Notes under the pieces: model-generated
The model's input: the letters and a program-made list of their open reading frames with translations, nothing else
Database searches by the model: none
What the model was told of the DNA's origin: nothing
NCBI RefSeq assembly: GCF_011765465.1
Contig: NZ_CP050265.1
Location: forward strand, 2,706,425 to 2,770,424
DNA: 64,000 bases
Direction: 5' to 3'
Origin: Erythrobacter sp.
GTDB lineage: Bacteria; Pseudomonadota; Alphaproteobacteria; Sphingomonadales; Sphingomonadaceae
Made by a program: the position numbers and the translations under genes
Part shown: piece by piece, positions 53,609-62,616 of the stretch
Numbering within the stretch: position 1 is the first letter of the stretch
How the letters are laid out: every line of letters starts with the position of its first letter

Positions 53609-54754
53609 TTAGGCTTTCCGAGCAAGTTGGTCGAAGACCTTCATGAAGGCTTGTACTTTTCTCGCCATACTGAACGAGCCGACGACAGTTGCCTTAGCTC
53701 CTTTAGATAGCCGAGCCCGAAGTTCTGGATTGTCTAATATTGTCTCGATTGCGTCAGCATAAGATCGCACGTTTCCAGCTTCGTAGAGCAAGGCATTATG
53801 ACCATCAGATAGCGCCTCATATTCCGAGGCTTGCTGTGTCAATGAATCATCTGAGACGATGGGTACTCCATATGAAAATGCGTGATGGGCGGATAGGCCA
53901 ATACAAGTTGGAATAGTGAAGACTTCAGATACCAGGAACCATCGCGCCACGGTCGGTTCGTCGTATTCTGGAGGCAAGACATAAAATACATCGTTTAAAG
54001 ATCTGCGGCTTACTTCATGCTTGATTTCATCAAACATCTCTCCGCCACCTATTGCGACGATGAGGAAATCCTCGCGCCCCCGCCGGAGTAGTTCTTCGGC
54101 GAGCTCCAAAAGTTTACCTGGTTGCTTAATGCGGCTTAGCCTAACAATTTGGAGGATAATCTTTCGGTCACCCAAACCTTTCTCTGCTCTAAATTGTCGC
54201 ATGTCCGCTGCGCTGAGATTTGCTGCGATGCCGAGCGGTTGTCTCTCGTCAATCGCTGTTCCTGCGACGAAAATCTTTTCAGGATGCGCGCCAAGAGAAA
54301 TGAGGTTTAGACCCCCTATTCGTGCATATGATATGCAGGCATCTGATACCTTGGCCATAATTCGGTACATGGCTTGCGATACGAAGGTCGGCCCCCCTAT
54401 CCGATGAAACATGCCCCAAAAGACGACTCTTTTGCCTATCAGCCTGAGCAGGACACAAAGCCAGATGGCGCCGAGATCGCGCGGATCAGCGGAAAGCACA
54501 CAAATTTGAGCTCGGCTTCTTAGAAGGGCGCGCAGCCTCCCAGGGCGAAAAACGAAACCCAAACGACGAACCAATGGAATGTGAAGCACTGATATCGAGC
54601 CACGACTAGCTTGCGAATGCAGGTCGCCTGTATTTTGGACATCAGCAAACACCTGAATTTCTTCTATGACGCTTGAGCGCTGTAACTCCTTAAAGAATGC
54701 CTCTGAATAATGGGGCAAGAACGGCTGAACTATGTCGACTCGTAATTTTGTCAC
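53609..54754 (-). CDS. GT4-like glycosyltransferase
   Basis: A 381-residue glycosyltransferase of the GT-B fold. The N-terminus (MTKLRVDIVQPFLPHYSEAFF) is an acceptor domain of the lipid-linked repeat-unit type. The C-terminal domain has KIILQIVRLSRIKQPGKLLELAEELL and a weak E-x7-E region (EVFTIPTCIGLSAHHAFSYGVPIVSDD). The start is a GTG at 54754 with GGAAGAG five bases upstream; the first 23 bp overlap the 5' end of the divergent flippase. It is the only minus-strand gene in this part of the cluster. AT-rich codons suggest a foreign origin. Confidence 0.8.
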   Translation of the reverse strand: MTKLRVDIVQPFLPHYSEAFFKELQRSSVIEEIQVFADVQNTGDLHSQASRGSISVLHIPLVRRLGFVFRPGRLRALLRSRAQICVLSADPRDLGAIWLCVLLRLIGKRVVFWGMFHRIGGPTFVSQAMYRIMAKVSDACISYARIGGLNLISLGAHPEKIFVAGTAIDERQPLGIAANLSAADMRQFRAEKGLGDRKIILQIVRLSRIKQPGKLLELAEELLRRGREDFLIVAIGGGEMFDEIKHEVSRRSLNDVFYVLPPEYDEPTVARWFLVSEVFTIPTCIGLSAHHAFSYGVPIVSDDSLTQQASEYEALSDGHNALLYEAGNVRSYADAIETILDNPELRARLSKGAKATVVGSFSMARKVQAFMKVFDQLARKA

Positions 54755-55961
54755 AAAACTCTTCCATAAGAACCAATTCGGATGGGTGGAGATTGGCAGC
54801 CGGCTTCTGAACTGGACAACAATACCAGCCGTTGGGCTTATAACCGATCCCTCCTTGTTCGGTGAGCTCGTTCTTCTCTCTACAGCGATCAATATATTGG
54901 TAACGATTGCCTGCTTTGGTCAACAGCGAACAGTGCTCCATTTTGGAGCAAATGAAGCAAGCGAATCCGACTTAGCAATTTTCACCGCGGTGGCTTTCGC
55001 AATCTTATTACTCCCACTTTGCTATCTTGCGCTCGCCTGGTTCAACGGCTTCCTGCCCGGCGAGATAGTCGCTGTTTCTGCACTGACCATCTTTCACCAA
55101 TTGCTTGCAGCACAAAAAAGAGCATTCGGCAACAGACAGGAGTATTGCAAGCTGCGCGTCTCCTTGACTTTTCTACGCTTTAGCTTGGTCTTATCAGCGA
55201 TCTGGCTTGTCGGAGGCGTTGCCGCTTACGTCCTCGCTGAGCTCCTCGCCATAGCTTTATCTCTATCTTTCTCGTATAGAAGTTTCTCAAACGTTCTGCG
55301 AATAAGAAGTCTTCCATCTCCATATCAATTTAAAAATGCCTGGAAAATAGGCATACCATTACTTTGGCAGTCCACTTTTCTTATGCTTCTCATGAATTAT
55401 GATAAGCTATTATTTGCAAGACTTGGTAATTTTGAGGATCTCGGTAATTATGCGCTTCTATTCCTATTCGCTAGCTCGCTCGCATTCCTGCTTACATTCT
55501 TAGCTATGAGATTTGAGCCTGCTATCTATCAGAGTTCTAGCGTTAAAGAGGCGCGCGTTATAACGCAGCAGTACGCGAAGGCATTATTTGCCATACAGGG
55601 GGTCGCCGGTCTGCTGCTTATTATCATTTATCAAGTTGCGGCGAGCGCATTCCCAGCTGTCACCAATGCGTCAGAATTTGTATTTCCGATGCTCGTAATG
55701 GGCCATATACTTAATTCTGCCACGAAGCCGTGGTCGAACCTATTAACAAAACTTCGAGCAATATATGCTCCAATTATCAGCATTACGCTTGTCGCAATTG
55801 TGGCTGTAACCCTAAACTCAGCATTAATACCAAAGTGGGGTGCCGAAGGGGCTGCATTCACCTTCCTCGTTTGTAATACAGTATTTCTTATGGCGCTAAA
55901 GTTCTCCACATTGCTTGCAGCCAAGGCTGAGCTTCAGCTCAAATCGAAAGGCTCGAGATGA
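54732..55961 (+). CDS. polysaccharide flippase (Wzx-like)
   Basis: A 409-residue integral membrane protein with about 12 hydrophobic segments and the oligosaccharide-flippase/MATE-like layout. It should move the lipid-linked repeat unit to the periplasmic face. Sequence is poorly conserved, as usual for Wzx. It is coupled to the polymerase-like gene by ATGA. The first 23 bp overlap the start of the divergent glycosyltransferase. Confidence 0.8.
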   Translation: MSTRNFVTKLFHKNQFGWVEIGSRLLNWTTIPAVGLITDPSLFGELVLLSTAINILVTIACFGQQRTVLHFGANEASESDLAIFTAVAFAILLLPLCYLALAWFNGFLPGEIVAVSALTIFHQLLAAQKRAFGNRQEYCKLRVSLTFLRFSLVLSAIWLVGGVAAYVLAELLAIALSLSFSYRSFSNVLRIRSLPSPYQFKNAWKIGIPLLWQSTFLMLLMNYDKLLFARLGNFEDLGNYALLFLFASSLAFLLTFLAMRFEPAIYQSSSVKEARVITQQYAKALFAIQGVAGLLLIIIYQVAASAFPAVTNASEFVFPMLVMGHILNSATKPWSNLLTKLRAIYAPIISITLVAIVAVTLNSALIPKWGAEGAAFTFLVCNTVFLMALKFSTLLAAKAELQLKSKGSR

Positions 55962-57361
55962 AGCGAACAATAATGCCTCCGTCAGTCTCGCTCTCCGCGT
56001 TCTCGCTTATATCGGCGGCGAGCGTATTTGCCATGTTCTTGTACGGAAACGATTTTGGCCCGGGCGCGAGGTCCTCGACGTTATTATGGATTTGGCTCAC
56101 ATCTGCGCTATTGTACATTTACGCCAACGCAAAGTTCGTCGCCCAACTCTTTACTCCTTCTGTCCTGGCGACATTATATCTTGGGTTGAGTTATGCGATA
56201 GGGGCCTCGGTCCCTTTAGAACTCCATCCATCAATTTTTGCTCTGAGGATGGCATACGTTCCTGAAATCAGTTGGGTTAATACCTATTTGATTGCATCGC
56301 TTTCGATAATGTGCCTTGTGGCCGGTCGCTCTTTGCGGCGGTCAAGTTTCGCACTAGAAAACTCTACCGGCAAAGTGCCGGAAGGGCGGCCCGCGGTCGT
56401 AATATTAGCGTTGACAATTCTGTTGCTTACAATCCCTTTCAATCATTTCCTTCTATTTGGTTTTCGATTTGGATTGGCGATCGTAATCCTACTCTACGCA
56501 TTCAGAATGCGCAGCGGAGCTTTCACCATATTGTCGTGCCTCCTTACCCTCGGCATCTTCCTCCTAACCAGTTACCAAAATAAGAGAGAGCTCCTCTTCG
56601 TCATATTTCTAATAGGATTGATAGCCTCGTCGCATACGAAGTTGGGCCTGAACCTGAACCTGAAAGCCATTTTTCTGGGCATCGCCGCAATATTTCTCTC
56701 TGTCGTGGTTATAGTTGCCGCTTCGATATCCCGAGGATACGGAGGCTATCATGTCTCTAGTCCCGTAGATGCCTTACGTTATACAGGGGAATATATTGAC
56801 TCACCCTACTTTGTGCAGTTCTTCCTTGAGAACATTGAGGCTGTGCACACATATCCCGCATCAGTTTTGGCAATCGACATGGCGGTGAGGGGTGATGTAC
56901 CGTACCAATTCGGAGCTACTTTCCTTAAAGTCTTATTTCTGCCGATTTCCCGAGATTGGATTTCCTTTAAGCCTGAGAGCGCGCTTCAACTTTTCACGCA
57001 GAGAGTATCGCCTGAGGGTTGGGCAGCTGGACACTCCTTACCCGTCCCCCTTCCCGCAGAAGCCTTTTTGAATTTCCATGCCGTAGGGCTTCTTATCCTT
57101 CCGATTTTCTTCTTAGTATTCGATCGTTTTTTTCTCACCGCTTTGGTTAGCATTAGGGGAGCGGAGAAGTTTGTTGGGCTCGCTATGATCGGAGTTGTAA
57201 TCTTGAGTTTGATCGTCGTGAGAGGGGGCGGGCTAGAGCTGCTTGTGATTACCATTGCCATGGCTCTTCCTGCCCTGCTTCTCCCAAAAGTAAGATTTGT
57301 CCGGCGTAAGCTTAGGGTGAGACTTGCCGGGCAGGAGGTTCGCTACCAGCCCGATGTGTAG
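55958..57361 (+). CDS. O-antigen/EPS polymerase (Wzy-like)
   Basis: A 467-residue protein with 11-12 membrane spans and one large periplasmic loop (about residues 260-345, with SRGYGGYHVSSPVDALRYTGEY). This topology is typical of Wzy polymerases, whose sequence is not conserved. Its position right after the flippase (ATGA overlap) supports the call. A role as another multi-span membrane enzyme cannot be excluded. Confidence 0.7.
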   Translation: MKRTIMPPSVSLSAFSLISAASVFAMFLYGNDFGPGARSSTLLWIWLTSALLYIYANAKFVAQLFTPSVLATLYLGLSYAIGASVPLELHPSIFALRMAYVPEISWVNTYLIASLSIMCLVAGRSLRRSSFALENSTGKVPEGRPAVVILALTILLLTIPFNHFLLFGFRFGLAIVILLYAFRMRSGAFTILSCLLTLGIFLLTSYQNKRELLFVIFLIGLIASSHTKLGLNLNLKAIFLGIAAIFLSVVVIVAASISRGYGGYHVSSPVDALRYTGEYIDSPYFVQFFLENIEAVHTYPASVLAIDMAVRGDVPYQFGATFLKVLFLPISRDWISFKPESALQLFTQRVSPEGWAAGHSLPVPLPAEAFLNFHAVGLLILPIFFLVFDRFFLTALVSIRGAEKFVGLAMIGVVILSLIVVRGGGLELLVITIAMALPALLLPKVRFVRRKLRVRLAGQEVRYQPDV

Positions 57362-57522
57362 TTGTTTGGCCTGCCTGCAATCCATGCATACATGGTAGAG
57401 GGCGATGTTAAGATTGAACCCCTTCATGAGCAATTCTTATTCTGGGCCCTCAGATATCCGGATGCCGGCTAAATCTGAAGCAGCACTGACCGCCATGCTA
57501 TTTTGTTGAGGTAGAAACAGAT

Positions 57523-58323
57523 ATGAAGCCCATCCGCGCAGTCATCGATCCAGGACGTGTTTGGAAATTCGTCAAGCGCAAGTATGGCCAACGAGGGATC
57601 GACAAGTTCACACCAAACCAGAGTTTTGGCGGCTATGAGCGGCTATACCATGTTCATTTGCGCAAATGCGCGGGCACTTCGCTCAATAAGTGTTTCCTAA
57701 ATGCGCTTGGCGGCGATCAGGACACTTATGAAAGCCTTGCCTCATCTGATACCCATAGGCTGCTGCTGGAAGGTCGCCCTGTCGTCGGGTGGAATACAGA
57801 CCTTCTAAATCGTTCGGCATATTTTTTTGGTTTTAGCCACACCCCCATACATCAACTCTTGATTGATGAACGGACGTTTACGTTCACATTTCTCCGCGAT
57901 CCAGTTGATCGGGTCATATCTCACTATCGTATGCTTCAGGACATGCAAAGAGCGCGCGCGAACCACCCCACGGTTCGGCATGAGGCGGGCTGGGCTTTTG
58001 GCGATTTTGATCACTTTTTAGAACGAATACCGCGATTCCATCTAGAGAACCAGCTGTACATGTTTAGTGCTGATTTTGACGTTAAAACTGCTCTCCAGGC
58101 TTTGCGTAAATTGAGCTATGTTGGCCATATTACCGAAATTGCCGAACGCTTTGTGCCCAGAATTTCCCAGATTTTTGACTTGCATCTAGAATATAAGCCG
58201 TTGCGCAAGTCTCATTTTGAGTTCGAGATTTCTGACGCTCAGAAAGCACGTTTGATTAGTATGATCGATGACGAGATCCGATTCTACGAAGCTGCGTGTG
58301 ATGAGTATAACCTGCGACATTGA
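57523..58323 (+). CDS. sulfotransferase family 2 protein
   Basis: A 266-residue PAPS-dependent sulfotransferase. The 5'-phosphosulfate loop is HLRKCAGTSLN (residues 47-57), and the 3'-phosphate site is TFLRDPVDRVISHYRML near 125. The end NLRH is preceded by the usual C-terminal helix DEIRFYEAACDEY. It most likely sulfates a sugar of the polysaccharide made by this cluster. The 161-bp gap upstream holds nothing recognised. A ribosome site TGAGGT precedes the ATG. Confidence 0.8.
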   Translation: MKPIRAVIDPGRVWKFVKRKYGQRGIDKFTPNQSFGGYERLYHVHLRKCAGTSLNKCFLNALGGDQDTYESLASSDTHRLLLEGRPVVGWNTDLLNRSAYFFGFSHTPIHQLLIDERTFTFTFLRDPVDRVISHYRMLQDMQRARANHPTVRHEAGWAFGDFDHFLERIPRFHLENQLYMFSADFDVKTALQALRKLSYVGHITEIAERFVPRISQIFDLHLEYKPLRKSHFEFEISDAQKARLISMIDDEIRFYEAACDEYNLRH

Positions 58324-58395
58324 TAAGAATTAAGATTCAATCGACATACTTGTTGCAACTGGCGCTAATATGATTGATCCAGCGGGTAGGCATCT

Positions 58396-59532
58396 GTGAA
58401 CCAATTTATCCTAATTAACGCATCAAACTTGCACGCGGGTGGCGCCGTGCAGGTTGCGACCTCTATTGTCGACGAGCTCAGTCAATCAGGTTTGGCCTCG
58501 AATATTTATTTGGCATTATCGTCCGTTGTGCTGGAGTCTTGCCTGAAGATCGGAGCCGATCTGACCGTATTCCGGCATGTGGAAATTGTTGATATTCGTG
58601 GCTTTGAGCCCTTAAATTTGAAGCTCGATAATCTAATCAAAGAAGCGGACATTGTCTTCACGGTTTTCGGCCCACTCTACTCAGTACGGAAAGCAAGGAA
58701 GAGTATTGTCGGATTTGCTCAACCTTGGATCATTTACCCCAAGAATGAAGCTTACTTCAAACTTCCATTTGGTCAACGGACGAAGCTGAGAGTGAAGTAT
58801 TTCGTTCAATGGCTAGCATTTGTTAGAAATTCAAATTTGCTGCTTGTGGAGGCAGACCACGTTCGGGAAAGGCTTAAGGTGCTGGCTCCCGAGAAGCACG
58901 TTTTAGTGGTACCCAACGCCCTGAATGCAGTTTTCCGTGAGGCGATCGAAAAATCACCTTATACTGTGCCGAGAATTGCACAGCTGAACCCAAGAGTCTC
59001 CAAGACGGAGAGAATTAAACTTGGCTATGTTGGCCGCGCCTATTCTCATAAGAATATCGAAATCTTGCCAAAAGTACGGGCGGCGCTCCGAGAGAAGTAT
59101 GGGCTGATTGTGGAGATAGAAGTCACTTTGGACGATAACGAGTGGGCTGCCCAGACGGAAGATTTCCGGCGGGAGATCAGAAATGTCGGAAGTATGTCGC
59201 TGCGAGAGCTCGTTGACTTCTATGGATCGCTGGATGGCGTTCTGTTCCCCAGCCTGTTGGAATGCTTTTCTGCCACACCACTTGAGGCCATGGCTATGGG
59301 GTTGCCACTTTTTGCTTCGAACCGAGACTTCGTGCGGGACTTTTGCGAGGATTACCCTTTCTATTTCGATCCGCTAGATCCGGAGAGTATAGCTGATGCG
59401 GTCGCCAGTAGTTTGGATCTGCCTTATGATGTTCTACAGGCACGCCTGGAGGCCAGCAGGGCGCATGTCCTAAGTCTGCCGACAGCAACCGACCGGGCGA
59501 AAAGACTAATGGAACTGCTGCGCTCACTCTAG
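58396..59532 (+). CDS. GT4-like glycosyltransferase
   Basis: A 378-residue GT-B fold transferase. INASNLHAGGAVQVATSIVDEL near the N-terminus and LGYVGRAYSHKNIEILPKV then LFPSLLECFSATPLEAMAMGLPLFASN (E-x7-E) near the C-terminus are as in GT4 enzymes of O-antigen clusters. Start is a GTG at 58396. The TAG stop lies exactly at the left end of the IS5 element: bases TA are the insertion target and G is the first base of the element. The uninterrupted sequence would also have read TAG, so the protein is probably not altered. Confidence 0.82.
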   Translation: MNQFILINASNLHAGGAVQVATSIVDELSQSGLASNIYLALSSVVLESCLKIGADLTVFRHVEIVDIRGFEPLNLKLDNLIKEADIVFTVFGPLYSVRKARKSIVGFAQPWIIYPKNEAYFKLPFGQRTKLRVKYFVQWLAFVRNSNLLLVEADHVRERLKVLAPEKHVLVVPNALNAVFREAIEKSPYTVPRIAQLNPRVSKTERIKLGYVGRAYSHKNIEILPKVRAALREKYGLIVEIEVTLDDNEWAAQTEDFRREIRNVGSMSLRELVDFYGSLDGVLFPSLLECFSATPLEAMAMGLPLFASNRDFVRDFCEDYPFYFDPLDPESIADAVASSLDLPYDVLQARLEASRAHVLSLPTATDRAKRLMELLRSL

Positions 59533-60375
59533 GCTCAGGACCCATTAAATCGCTTGCGCTGGCTGGGATGGCTTGATTCAATAGCGACACTGAGGAGGTG
59601 CTGCTGATGGCTGACTTGTGGTTGTTGAGCGAGGCGCAGATGCGCCGGATTGAGCCGTATTTTCCACTGTCGCACGGCATTCCGCGGGTCGATGACCGGC
59701 GGATCGTGAGCGGCATCATCTTCGTGATCAGGAACGGGCTGCGCTGGCGTGATGCACCGACCGGTTATGGCCCGCACAAGACGATCTATAATCGTTTTAT
59801 CCGATGGAGCCGTCTGGGCGTGTTCAACCGGATCTTCGCCGAGCTGGCGGCCAAGGGCGGCGAGCCTGATCGGCTGATGATCGACGCCCCCCATCTCAAG
59901 GCACATCGGACGGCGGCAAGCCTGCTAAAAAAGGGGCTCTACCCCGACGTATCGGGCGCACCAAAGGCGGCCTGAACTCCAAGCTCCACGCTGTCTGCGA
60001 CGGCAAGGGCCGCCCGTTGATCATGCTGCTCAGCGAAGGGCAGATGAGCGATTACAAGGGCGCTGCGCTGATGATCAATACGCTCCCGAAGGCCAAGGCG
60101 TTGTTGGCCGACCGGCTACGATGCCGACTGGTTCCGTAACGCCCTGGCCGAGCGCGGCATCGCCGCCTGCATCCCGTCTAAGACCAACCGAAAGGTGCCC
60201 ATCCCGCATGATGCCGCCCTCTACCGCCAGCGCCACAAGGTCGAAAACATGTTTGGCAAGCTCAAAGACTGGCGCCGCATCCACACCCGCTACGACCGCT
60301 GTTCACACACGTTCATGTCCGCCATCTGCATCGCAGCGACCGTCATCTTCTGGCTGCAATAATGAGTCCTGAGCC
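59532..60375 (+). mobile_element. IS5-family insertion sequence (IS427 group-like)
   Basis: An 844-bp element with terminal inverted repeats GGCTCAGGACCCATTA (59532-59547) and TAATGAGTCCTGAGCC (60360-60375), 15 of 16 matching, flanked on both sides by TA. It holds one frameshifted transposase. It inserted at the stop codon of a glycosyltransferase, between that gene and fnlA. Confidence 0.88.
59607..60362 (+). pseudogene. IS5-family transposase, two frames plus a deletion
   Basis: ORF A (ATG 59607, AGGAGG upstream) reads LSEAQMRRIEPYFPLSHGIP to 59975. Homology continues in the -1 frame from the A6 run at 59927-59932 (AAAAAAG): RRIGRTKGGLNSKLHAVCDG. This is the normal programmed slip of IS427-group elements. 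A second break near 60111-60116 (GACCGGCTACGAT where GACCGxGGCTACGAT is expected) is a two-base loss, after which DADWFRNALAERGIAACIPS and RHKVENMFGKLKDWRRI follow to TAA 60362. The second shift probably inactivates it. Confidence 0.85.
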
Positions 60376-60466
60376 TAGGGTGCAGTTGCCCCAGTGGGCC
60401 TACCGGGTTATTCGCCGCAGCGGCTCCCCTTCCCCCCGCTAACAAACGCCAAGGATATTCCCAAAG

Positions 60467-61489
60467 ATGCGCAAACTTCTGATTACTGGCGGGACTGGGT
60501 CATTCGGTAAAACTATGCTGCGTGATATGCTGAAGCGCGACATTGACGAAGTTCGCGTGATCAGCCGCGATGAAGAAAAGCAGGACGCCTTGCGTAACGA
60601 ATTGCGCGATAGCCGAGTCCGCTTCTACGTTGGCGACATTCGCGACCGCGAGAGCGTGGATCGCGCAATGGTCGGAGTCGACTGCGTTTTTCACGCTGCA
60701 GCGTTGAAACAAGTGCCAAGTTGTGAATTCTTTCCGATGGAAGCAGTCAAGACCAATATATTGGGGTCAGAGAACGTAGTGCGCTCTGCTGTGGCGCATG
60801 ATGTAGGAAGCGTCGTATGCCTATCCACTGACAAGGCGGTTTTCCCAGTTAATGCCATGGGCATGTCTAAGGCGATGATGGAAAAGCTGGCGCAATCGGT
60901 CGCTCGTTCCCTGCCGGAAGACGCCAAGACCACGATTTCCATGGTGCGTTATGGCAATGTTATGTGCTCTCGCGGCTCGGCCATCCCTCTCTTCATGAGG
61001 CAGATCAAGACTGGCCGACCGATCACGATCACCGAACCGGCCATGACTCGGTTTTTGATGCCGCTGCGAGATTCGGTTGCTCTTGTCCATCATGCGTTCG
61101 ACAACGCCAGCCAAGGCGACCTCTTTATCCGCAAAGCCCCTGCATCAACGATTGAAGACTTGGTCATTGCCATTAAGGAATTGTTCGGTCGGCCCGGCCA
61201 TCCCGTTGAAATCATTGGCTGGCGACATGCTGAGAAGCTCTATGAAACGCTTGCTAGTGCGCAGGAGTTGGCCGAAGGCGATGACATGGGGGATTACTTC
61301 CGCATTCGCATGGATGCGCGCGACCTGAATTACCAATCCTATTTCAGCGAAGGAGATCAGGAGACGCGGCGCTTCGAAGACTATCACTCGCACAATACAC
61401 AACGGCTCTCGGTACCTGAGATCAGAGAACTCTTGCTTACCCTAGATGAAGTTCAAGCCGAACTCGAAGATTGGGAGGATGGCAAGTGA
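60467..61489 (+). CDS. fnlA: UDP-GlcNAc 4,6-dehydratase/5-epimerase (FnlA/CapE)
   Basis: First enzyme of UDP-L-FucNAc synthesis from UDP-GlcNAc. The SDR protein of 340 residues has ITGGTGSFGKTMLRD, the altered active site LSTDKAVFPVNAMGMSK (Lys with Met in place of Tyr), and MVRYGNVMCSRGSAIPLF. The Met variant is the FnlA/CapE/WbjB signature rather than that of FlaA1-like inverting enzymes. Its stop overlaps the next start (TGATG), so fnlA-fnlB-fnlC are coupled. Confidence 0.92.
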   Translation: MRKLLITGGTGSFGKTMLRDMLKRDIDEVRVISRDEEKQDALRNELRDSRVRFYVGDIRDRESVDRAMVGVDCVFHAAALKQVPSCEFFPMEAVKTNILGSENVVRSAVAHDVGSVVCLSTDKAVFPVNAMGMSKAMMEKLAQSVARSLPEDAKTTISMVRYGNVMCSRGSAIPLFMRQIKTGRPITITEPAMTRFLMPLRDSVALVHHAFDNASQGDLFIRKAPASTIEDLVIAIKELFGRPGHPVEIIGWRHAEKLYETLASAQELAEGDDMGDYFRIRMDARDLNYQSYFSEGDQETRRFEDYHSHNTQRLSVPEIRELLLTLDEVQAELEDWEDGK

Positions 61490-62616
61490 TGAAGATTGTC
61501 GTCACCGGAGCCTCTGGCCTGCTCGGCCATCACGCATCTGTACGCTTGCACGCGGCCAATAGCGCTGCTCGCTTTCGAGGAGAGGTGGAGCCTTACGAGC
61601 TGGTCCGCATGGGGCACGAGGCCTTTTCCGACGATGCGCAGCTCGATGAAGTGATCTCCGGCGCTGAAGCAGTCCTGCACTTTGCTGGAGTCAACCGCGC
61701 AAGTGAGGAGGAGCTGAAGCGCGGTAACCCTGCTATCGCCACTCGCTTGTCAGACGCTATCGATCGGACCGGGGCGAGCCCCCATATTGTCTATGCCAAT
61801 TCGACCCACGCCGCGAGCGATACGGTCTATGGCCACAGCAAGCGTATCGCTGGTGAGATCCTGGCAGCGGCTGGGACTCCCTATACAGATCTCGTCTTGC
61901 CCCATATTTTTGGCGAAGGAGCTCGCCCTGACTACAACAATGTGACCGCGACTTTCATTGCGCGCGTCATAGATGGCATAATGCCTAACATTGATCCCAA
62001 GGGGAAAGTGCGACTTTTGCATGCGGGCGAAGCTGCGCAATTGGCGATAGACGCAGCAGTACTTGGAACTACGGGCCGAATCGCCCCTCCTGGCCGACCA
62101 ACCCCAGTGCAGGAATTGTACGAATGTATTCGTGGACTTCACGAAAGCTATATGAGCGGTCTATTCCCAGATTTGCGCGATCCGTTCGATCTGGCCCTGT
62201 TTAACTCCTATCGAGCAGCGCTATATCCAGAAAATTATCCCTTCAGTTTGAAGGTCAACACTGACCCTCGCGGCATGTTATTCGAAGCTGCGAAGGGGGG
62301 CGGTGGCGGCCAGACTTTTCTTAGCAGGACACATCCTGGGATTGTCCGGGGCGACCATTTTCATCTCGACAAAGTCGAACGTTTCCTGGTGTTGGAAGGC
62401 GATGCGATTATCCGGATCCGTCCGGTTCTGGGCGAAGAGGTATGGGAATGCCGCGTAAGCGGAAGCGAACCCACCGCGATCGATATGCCGACACTTCATA
62501 CGCATAATATCGAGAATGTGGGCAATGCACCTTTGCTTACTTTGTTTTGGACCAATGCTGTGTTCGATCCGGCGGCACCGGACACTTATGCCGATCCTGT
62601 TGCTGGAGCCAACTGA
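61489..62616 (+). CDS. fnlB: bifunctional reductase/epimerase (FnlB/CapF)
   Basis: Second enzyme of UDP-L-FucNAc synthesis. The N-terminal SDR domain (VTGASGLLGHHASVRL, VYANSTHAASDTVYGHSK) reduces the 4-keto group. The C-terminal cupin of about 115 residues (HPGIVRGDHFHLDKVERFLVLEG, LHTHNIENVG) epimerises at C3. This two-domain layout of 375 aa is diagnostic of CapF/WbjC/FnlB. Start ATG 61489 overlaps the fnlA stop (TGATG). Confidence 0.92.
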   Translation: MKIVVTGASGLLGHHASVRLHAANSAARFRGEVEPYELVRMGHEAFSDDAQLDEVISGAEAVLHFAGVNRASEEELKRGNPAIATRLSDAIDRTGASPHIVYANSTHAASDTVYGHSKRIAGEILAAAGTPYTDLVLPHIFGEGARPDYNNVTATFIARVIDGIMPNIDPKGKVRLLHAGEAAQLAIDAAVLGTTGRIAPPGRPTPVQELYECIRGLHESYMSGLFPDLRDPFDLALFNSYRAALYPENYPFSLKVNTDPRGMLFEAAKGGGGGQTFLSRTHPGIVRGDHFHLDKVERFLVLEGDAIIRIRPVLGEEVWECRVSGSEPTAIDMPTLHTHNIENVGNAPLLTLFWTNAVFDPAAPDTYADPVAGAN

